DNA of 10,819 nucleotides, taken from the NCBI GenBank assembly GCA_038125665.1, contig JAYPEI010000032.1, forward strand, positions 1 through 10,819, written 5' to 3'. The notes under the pieces are model-generated. The model searched no databases. It saw only the letters and a list, made by a program, of their open reading frames with translations, and had not been told where the DNA came from. The translations under genes were made by a program, and so were the position numbers. Of this stretch, positions 6,969 to 10,819 are shown piece after piece (the first letter of the stretch is position 1; each line of letters starts with the position of its first letter). The DNA is from CAILUG01 sp038125665 (GTDB lineage: Bacteria > Pseudomonadota > Gammaproteobacteria > Pseudomonadales > Pseudohongiellaceae).

Positions 6969-7676
6969 CTACTTATCAGCGGATCTAGGTTCATTCAACA
7001 CCATGAATCTACTTGTCTTAAACCAAAGAAGAAGTCCACTTAAGATAGTTAATATGCCTAATAATGAAAATATCTTTAGGAGGATGTGTGTGAAATTCTC
7101 TCTCCCATCATAATCCATAATATGTATCATCCACAAAGCGTCAAATATTCGCCACTTATTGGTTCTAACAGCCACTATATCTCCTGTTATTGGTTCAATG
7201 TATAAATGAGGGTTTTCATTGCTTTCCATAGTAATACGATATAGGGGGAGTTGCCTTCCCCTAAACTCAGCGCCAGGGTAATCTTCATTAACTATTTCTA
7301 GTTTTATAGCAGGTAGCCCAGTTTTATCCTCTGCAATTGCTATAGCTTGTTCCTCACTTAAATGTACTAAAGGGCTACCGGAATTTGCATTGATATAAAT
7401 GGATTCTCCATTTCCATTAATAATATAGTAGGGTACATCTATTCTTTGTTTTATAGAAATTGAATTGGCGTTATAGGTACTTAAAAGGTTTTCAATAGGA
7501 TAAACATGAGAATCTAACGGCTGAAAAGTTTGATGCTTAATCAGGTGATTACCTCTTATAATTTCAATAGGGAAAATCGTAAAATATAGACCACTGACGG
7601 TCCAGCCCAACAACTGAATACCTATAATAAGACCCATCCATCGATGAAGTATTCTAAGAGTTTTTTTAGAAAACAT
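6969..7676 (-). CDS. PepSY-domain membrane protein
   Basis: A 235-residue PepSY-associated membrane protein with two helices. Helix 1 (about residues 13-35) follows LRILHRWMGL, whose HRWxGL start is typical of PepSY_TM proteins. Residues about 36-180 are periplasmic and include a PepSY-like segment SEEQAIAIAEDKTGLPA (about 107-123) and LYRITMESNENPHLYIEPITGDIVA (start about 145), the usual strand pair ending in a TG turn. Helix 2 (about 198-220) is preceded by the conserved IHIMDYDGRENF. His11, His185 and His197 lie at the membrane edges and could bind haem, as proposed for some relatives (inference). It is shorter than the four-helix PiuB-type reductases. AGGAT (7686-7690, minus) lies nine bases before the ATG. 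It is divergent from the TonB receptor, suggesting a shared role in metal or metal-complex uptake. Confidence 0.82.
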   Translation of the reverse strand: MFSKKTLRILHRWMGLIIGIQLLGWTVSGLYFTIFPIEIIRGNHLIKHQTFQPLDSHVYPIENLLSTYNANSISIKQRIDVPYYIINGNGESIYINANSGSPLVHLSEEQAIAIAEDKTGLPAIKLEIVNEDYPGAEFRGRQLPLYRITMESNENPHLYIEPITGDIVAVRTNKWRIFDALWMIHIMDYDGRENFTHILLKIFSLLGILTILSGLLLWFKTSRFMVLNEPRSADK

Positions 7677-7723
7677 ACGGCCAAATCCTATTTATAAAAT
7701 TCTTTTTATGGTGAGTTTAGTTG

Positions 7724-7734
7724 TTGATAATCAA
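7724..7734. promoter_or_regulatory. TTGATAATCAA palindrome, candidate operator
   Basis: A perfect inverted repeat (TTGAT-A-ATCAA) in the 166-base gap between the PepSY and TonB receptor starts. Its left part contains GATAAT, one hexamer of the Fur consensus, but the following two hexamers (CAATTT, ACTAAT) match poorly. On the minus strand TTGATT (7729-7734) could serve as a -35 for the PepSY gene, with CATAAA 18 bases on. A binding site shared by both genes is plausible but unproven. Confidence 0.35.
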
Positions 7735-7756
7735 TTTACTAATATGCTGCTCAAGA

Positions 7757-7791
7757 TTTTGAACATTTTTTTCAATTTTTTTCCATTTTTT
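7757..7791. other. Four helically phased T-tracts (predicted DNA bend)
   Basis: T runs at 7757-7760, 7766-7772, 7776-7782 and 7786-7791 start 9, 10 and 10 bases apart, in step with the helical turn. A-tracts repeated at this period are known to bend DNA. They lie 50-85 bases upstream of the receptor start and overlap its candidate promoter. Confidence 0.55.
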
Positions 7792-7796
7792 AGAAT
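7769..7796 (+). promoter_or_regulatory. Candidate promoter of the TonB receptor gene
   Basis: TAGAAT (7791-7796, five of six to the -10 consensus) lies 16 bases after TTTTCA (7769-7774, four of six to the -35 consensus). It would start transcription near 7803 and give a leader of about 40 bases that begins just before the hairpin at 7809-7826. AT-rich sequence makes chance matches likely. Confidence 0.33.
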
Positions 7797-7808
7797 CACC
7801 CTGCAAAT

Positions 7809-7826
7809 AGTGGCTATTCTGCCACT
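7809..7826 (+). promoter_or_regulatory. Leader hairpin next to the receptor ribosome site
   Basis: AGTGGC (7809-7814) pairs perfectly with GCCACT (7821-7826) around a six-base loop TATTCT. It ends only four bases before the AAGGAGG ribosome site. The GC-rich stem stands out in an AT-rich leader. It is followed by only four T residues, so it is a weak terminator at best; it could instead stabilise the mRNA 5' end or modulate ribosome access. Confidence 0.45.
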
Positions 7827-7830
7827 TTTA

Positions 7831-7837
7831 AAGGAGG
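7831..7837 (+). promoter_or_regulatory. Strong Shine-Dalgarno fixing the receptor start
   Basis: AAGGAGG lies five bases before the ATG at 7843. It decides between that start and an in-frame ATG at 7708: the extra 45 codons would translate the T-tracts and the leader hairpin and would place the signal peptide internally. Confidence 0.88.
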
Positions 7838-7842
7838 TAAAC

Positions 7843-10245
7843 ATGCATAAGAAAAAGGTGCTCCTAAGCATCCTAGCACTACATATGGGAATTTCTGAGG
7901 GAAATTATGTTTTTGCTCAAGATTCAGACTCCAAAAGAATTGAAGAAGTTGTTGTTTCTGCAAGATTTAGAGAAGAAAACGTTCAAAATACACCACTTGC
8001 TATTACTGCTATTACAGGTGATGCGATGGAGGCAAGAGGTTGGACTGATGTTACAAACCTTGATGACTTTGCCCCGAATACAGTAATAGCACCATTAGGG
8101 GCTGGTTGGGGAAGTACTGCTGCGGCTTTCATAAGAGGCATTGGCCTTGGAGATAACTCTCTCTCATATGAACCTGGAGTACCAATTTACATAGATGACG
8201 TTTATTACGGTAGACCTCAAGGTGCAATCATGGACCTCCTTGATCTGGAACGGGTCGAAGTATTAAGAGGGCCTCAAGGGACATTATTTGGTAGGAATGC
8301 TATTGGTGGTGCTGTGAGATTAGTCTCTACAAAGCCTCAGGGAGATGAGAGGGGAAAAATAGAAGTTATTACTGGCACAGATAATCGTATGGATTTAAGA
8401 GGTAGTTTTGATACTACTTTGATTGAGGATAAATTATTTGCTCGAATAAGCGCTTCCTCAAAAACTAGAGATGGCTATTTCGACATACTTGACTATGAAT
8501 GTGTCAATGGAGCTGGCTCTCTTGGTTCGGGTGGAACAGGTGCACCTGCTTTTGGATTTAATAATGGCATTGCTCTTGGATCAGAAATTGGCTCTACAGA
8601 AGTTAGATCATCAGATTGTGTAGTCGATACACTAGGCGATGATAATGTTCAAACTGCTCGTGTAGCACTACGCTGGCTGGCCAGTGAAGACTTTGAAGTA
8701 AACTTTACCTACGATGTAACTCATATGCGTCAAAAAGGTCCAGCTGATAACTACACCTACATGAATGGTGATTTTATCTTATGGCAAATCTGGAATAACG
8801 TTGTTTCAGAACCAGTTTTCGGTGAAGGAATCCGGTGGGATGATCGCTTCATAACAGACTCTGATTTCACAGGCTACCATCGTTATGCTGACCCTCTGAC
8901 TCAGAGACGTTGGGAAAATGTTAACGATATGGATCATTGGGGGGCTAGCTTAGTCGTCGATTGGGATATATCCGACAACATCCATTTGAAGTCAGTGACA
9001 TCTTATCGTGATCTTGAAAATACATATGGTCGTGATTCAGACGGCTCACCACTACCAATTAACCATACCTGGGATACAGCTACTCACGATCAATTTACTC
9101 AAGAATTTCAGCTAACAGGTGTTGCATTCAATGACCGTTTAGAATGGGCTACTGGATACTTTATGTATGATGCTGAAGATACAAATGCAAATATTGGCAC
9201 TCTAGCACCAGGACCAATCAGTTCTTTGGACGGTTTTGATATTCAACAAAGCGATAATTGGGCCGTATTCGCTCACGGTACATACAATATAGATGACCGC
9301 TGGAGAATTTCAGGTGGCTTGCGTTACACAGAAGACGAAAAAGTGGCAAGGATATACAGATTAAACTTCCTCACCAATCAGACTGCCATACCTCCAACAG
9401 AAGTTATTGTTGCTGCTGAACAATGGTCTCCGAAGATAGGTATAGATTATCAGATTAGTGACAATATGATGTCTTATGCTTCCTGGTCTACTGGGTTTAG
9501 AGGGGGCGGATTTGTTCCAAGGCCACAAAATGCATATCAGGTTCAAGCTTTCGATGTAGAAGAATTAGATTCATTTGAAGTGGGTCTTAAATCTGATCTC
9601 ATGGACGGAAGAGTTCGTGCAAATCTTGCCTTGTTCATGTCTGAATATACTAATCAGCAAGCACCCGACCAAAGATGTGCTCCATGCGCAGTTGAAGATG
9701 GTGGACCAGTTCCTTGGTTCGCAACGGGTAATGCCGGTAGTGCTGATATATGGGGTATAGAACTGGAGGGACTTGCTCAGTTGACGGATGCATTTAGAAT
9801 CGAGTTTGCTGCTGGGTATCAGAAATATCACCGTTATCCTACACAAGCTCAAAGAGCATCAGGTAGTTTCTGCGAGTATGATTCGCGTGGAGAGCTTTGT
9901 ACTGCGCCTCGTATGCCTGAAGTAACTCTCAGTGTTGGTGCTGAATACTTTACGCCGCTACATAATGCGAGTTCGCTGACCTGGAGAACAGATGTGAGAT
10001 ATCAGTCTGAAATCAATTTTAATACAGATCCTGATAATGGCTTCCAAGCAGGCTATACGCTAGTTAACGCTAAGGTGACTTGGCTATCACCAGATGAGTC
10101 ATGGCAAGCTTCTCTTTTTGGAGATAACTTGACTGACAAACTTTACTATCATGGTAAGTTGAGTCTTGTAGGAAATCTTGGCAGAGAGCAAGGCAACCCT
10201 GCACGCTTGAGAACTTGGGGACTGTCACTAAAAAGAAACTTTTAA
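7843..10245 (+). CDS. TonB-dependent outer-membrane receptor
   Basis: An 800-residue receptor starting at ATG 7843. The signal peptide (about residues 1-26, MHKKKVLLSILAL...VFAQ) is followed by the TonB box EEVVVSA (about 34-40). The plug domain follows, with FIRGIGLGD (about 96-104), GVPIYIDDVYYGR (about 112-124) and RGPQGTLFGRNAIGGAV (about 142-158), as is usual in iron-complex-type receptors. The 22-strand barrel runs to the C-terminus and ends LSLKRNF, with the terminal Phe needed for barrel assembly. Length is normal. The only cysteines are three close pairs (220/259, 612/615, 677/686), probably disulfides in surface loops. It takes up a ligand using TonB-ExbBD energy; those genes are not in the window. 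The ligand cannot be read: siderophores are the classical case, but this plug type also imports other molecules. It is divergent from the PepSY gene and has its own terminator. Confidence 0.93.
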   Translation: MHKKKVLLSILALHMGISEGNYVFAQDSDSKRIEEVVVSARFREENVQNTPLAITAITGDAMEARGWTDVTNLDDFAPNTVIAPLGAGWGSTAAAFIRGIGLGDNSLSYEPGVPIYIDDVYYGRPQGAIMDLLDLERVEVLRGPQGTLFGRNAIGGAVRLVSTKPQGDERGKIEVITGTDNRMDLRGSFDTTLIEDKLFARISASSKTRDGYFDILDYECVNGAGSLGSGGTGAPAFGFNNGIALGSEIGSTEVRSSDCVVDTLGDDNVQTARVALRWLASEDFEVNFTYDVTHMRQKGPADNYTYMNGDFILWQIWNNVVSEPVFGEGIRWDDRFITDSDFTGYHRYADPLTQRRWENVNDMDHWGASLVVDWDISDNIHLKSVTSYRDLENTYGRDSDGSPLPINHTWDTATHDQFTQEFQLTGVAFNDRLEWATGYFMYDAEDTNANIGTLAPGPISSLDGFDIQQSDNWAVFAHGTYNIDDRWRISGGLRYTEDEKVARIYRLNFLTNQTAIPPTEVIVAAEQWSPKIGIDYQISDNMMSYASWSTGFRGGGFVPRPQNAYQVQAFDVEELDSFEVGLKSDLMDGRVRANLALFMSEYTNQQAPDQRCAPCAVEDGGPVPWFATGNAGSADIWGIELEGLAQLTDAFRIEFAAGYQKYHRYPTQAQRASGSFCEYDSRGELCTAPRMPEVTLSVGAEYFTPLHNASSLTWRTDVRYQSEINFNTDPDNGFQAGYTLVNAKVTWLSPDESWQASLFGDNLTDKLYYHGKLSLVGNLGREQGNPARLRTWGLSLKRNF

Positions 10246-10281
10246 CTTTCCTTTAATCTCGATTAAGTATAGTGATTCTTT

Positions 10282-10312
10282 AAAGAGCTGGCTAGAACCC
10301 AGCTCTTTTTTT
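10282..10312 (+). terminator. Strong rho-independent terminator after the receptor
   Basis: AAAGAGCTGG (10282-10291) pairs perfectly over ten bases with CCAGCTCTTT (10299-10308) around a seven-base loop, and the T-run continues to 10312. It starts 37 bases past the receptor stop. The A-rich left side makes it potentially bidirectional. Confidence 0.9.
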
Positions 10313-10480
10313 GTAAATTTTCCATATCAACATTATTTGCTTTTCTTACTGAGCTGTGGGTTTAAATATTTTGAAAGACATTGGAGAGTACCAATTCTAC
10401 AACTATTCTATACCTCTGCTGGGTTTTATGGTGTGCTAAGTCGGAGTTAACACTCAAGAATTAATAATGGAGAAAGTTCT

Positions 10481-10819
10481 ATGGGAGCAACTGGTGTCAC
10501 TACTCAAAAGCATGACGAAAAGATCGCCAATATGGTTTTTGCATCCATATATCCTCTTTACCTAGCAAAAATAACAAAGGCAGGAAGAACTCAAGCTGAA
10601 TTGAACGAAGTGATTTTTTGGCTCACAAATTTCGATAACAACACTTTAACCAGCCTAATAGATTGTAAAGCTACTATTAAAGAGTTCTTTGCTAAAGCCA
10701 AGCTAAACCCCAAAGCAAGCCTGATAAAAGGTGTTATCTGTGGCTACCGTATAGAAGAGATAAGTACACCCTTAACAAGAAAATGCCGTTATTTGGACAA
10801 ATTAGTTGATGAGCTTGCC
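10481..10819 (+). CDS. DUF2200-family protein, 3' partial
   Basis: The frame is open from ATG 10481 to the last base of the window, giving 113 residues and no stop; the family is about 115-125 residues long, so only the C-terminal tail is missing. Features matching DUF2200 are MVFASIYPLYLAKITKAGRT (about 18-37), the VIFWLTNFD segment (about 43-51), LNPKASLIKGVICGYRIEEI (about 75-94) and RYLDKLVDELA (about 103-113). No signal peptide or membrane helix is seen, so it is probably cytoplasmic. The molecular function of the family is unknown. GGAG (10469-10472) lies eight bases before the ATG and supports this start. It follows the receptor terminator by about 170 bases, so it should have its own promoter; none is convincing, although TTGGAG...TATTCT (10381-10409, 17-base spacer) is a weak candidate. 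It is not evidently linked to its neighbours. Confidence 0.88.
   Translation, partial: MGATGVTTQKHDEKIANMVFASIYPLYLAKITKAGRTQAELNEVIFWLTNFDNNTLTSLIDCKATIKEFFAKAKLNPKASLIKGVICGYRIEEISTPLTRKCRYLDKLVDELA

Noticed and set aside
7724..7742. Canonical Fur box between the PepSY and receptor genes
   Set aside because: Only the first hexamer GATAAT matches; the next two hexamers fit poorly, so only a palindrome is claimed.
7708..7842. 45-codon N-terminal extension of the receptor reading frame from the ATG at 7708
   Set aside because: No ribosome site at 7708, the translation only reflects the T-tracts and hairpin, and AAGGAGG plus a standard signal peptide begin at 7831-7843.
9361..9852. Short frames on both strands inside the receptor gene
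   Set aside because: They are shadows of the continuous barrel-coding frame, with no ribosome site or motif.
10467..10574. ATG at 10467 opening a second frame over the start of the DUF2200 gene
   Set aside because: It stops after about 35 codons and its sequence is the off-frame reading of the DUF2200 coding region.
1..10819. Mobile elements, CRISPR array, tRNA or rRNA, phage or defence genes
   Set aside because: I found no transposase or integrase, no regular repeat-spacer array, no tRNA-like cloverleaf, and no terminal repeats on reading both strands.

Overview
The window looks like chromosomal DNA from an AT-rich Gram-negative bacterium, most likely a marine gammaproteobacterium. The reasons are a TonB-dependent outer-membrane receptor of the proteobacterial type (TonB box EEVVVSA), several exported proteins with Sec signal peptides, a probable lipoprotein, an exported Cys-type sulfatase and a PepSY membrane protein. 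The lineage is inferred from family style and base composition only. I see no tRNA, rRNA, CRISPR array, transposase, integrase or phage gene.

Layout, left to right. (1) Positions 1-749 hold the 3' part of a secreted LpqC/PHB-depolymerase-type esterase, converging on a SOUL haem-binding-family protein (851-1468, minus). (2) A 2OG-Fe(II) oxygenase of the TIGR02466 type (1583-2209, plus) is divergent from SOUL and converges on an exported sulfatase (2226-3698, minus). (3) A divergent intergenic region carries a good sulfatase promoter and a perfect 14-bp palindrome. It precedes a co-directional cassette: a small probable lipoprotein (3872-4117), an exported c-type cytochrome fused to a Vgb-like beta-propeller (4148-5368), and an MFS permease (5406-6596). 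The gaps are 30 and 37 bases and a weak terminator follows the permease. (4) A gene-free stretch of about 370 bases contains an 18-bp palindrome and a cluster of TTGA repeats. (5) A PepSY membrane protein (6969-7676, minus) is divergent from an 800-residue TonB-dependent receptor (7843-10245, plus). Their shared control region holds a TTGATAATCAA palindrome, four helically phased T-tracts, a promoter-like pair and a hairpin against a near-perfect Shine-Dalgarno. (6) After a strong terminator, a DUF2200 gene starts at 10481 and runs off the right end; its first 113 residues are visible.

How the genes may work together (inference): the receptor would import a large or scarce ligand across the outer membrane, and the PepSY protein is of the kind often found beside such receptors, where redox release of iron is suspected. 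The lipoprotein, cytochrome-propeller and permease form a compact unit whose envelope redox or binding component sits beside an inner-membrane transporter; its substrate cannot be read from the sequence. The esterase and sulfatase suggest use of esterified and sulfated organic matter, typical of marine heterotrophs.

The best candidate for something undescribed is the lipoprotein / cytochrome-propeller / MFS cassette with its palindrome. The most striking non-coding structure is the phased T-tract and hairpin leader of the receptor gene. Neither is proven from sequence alone.
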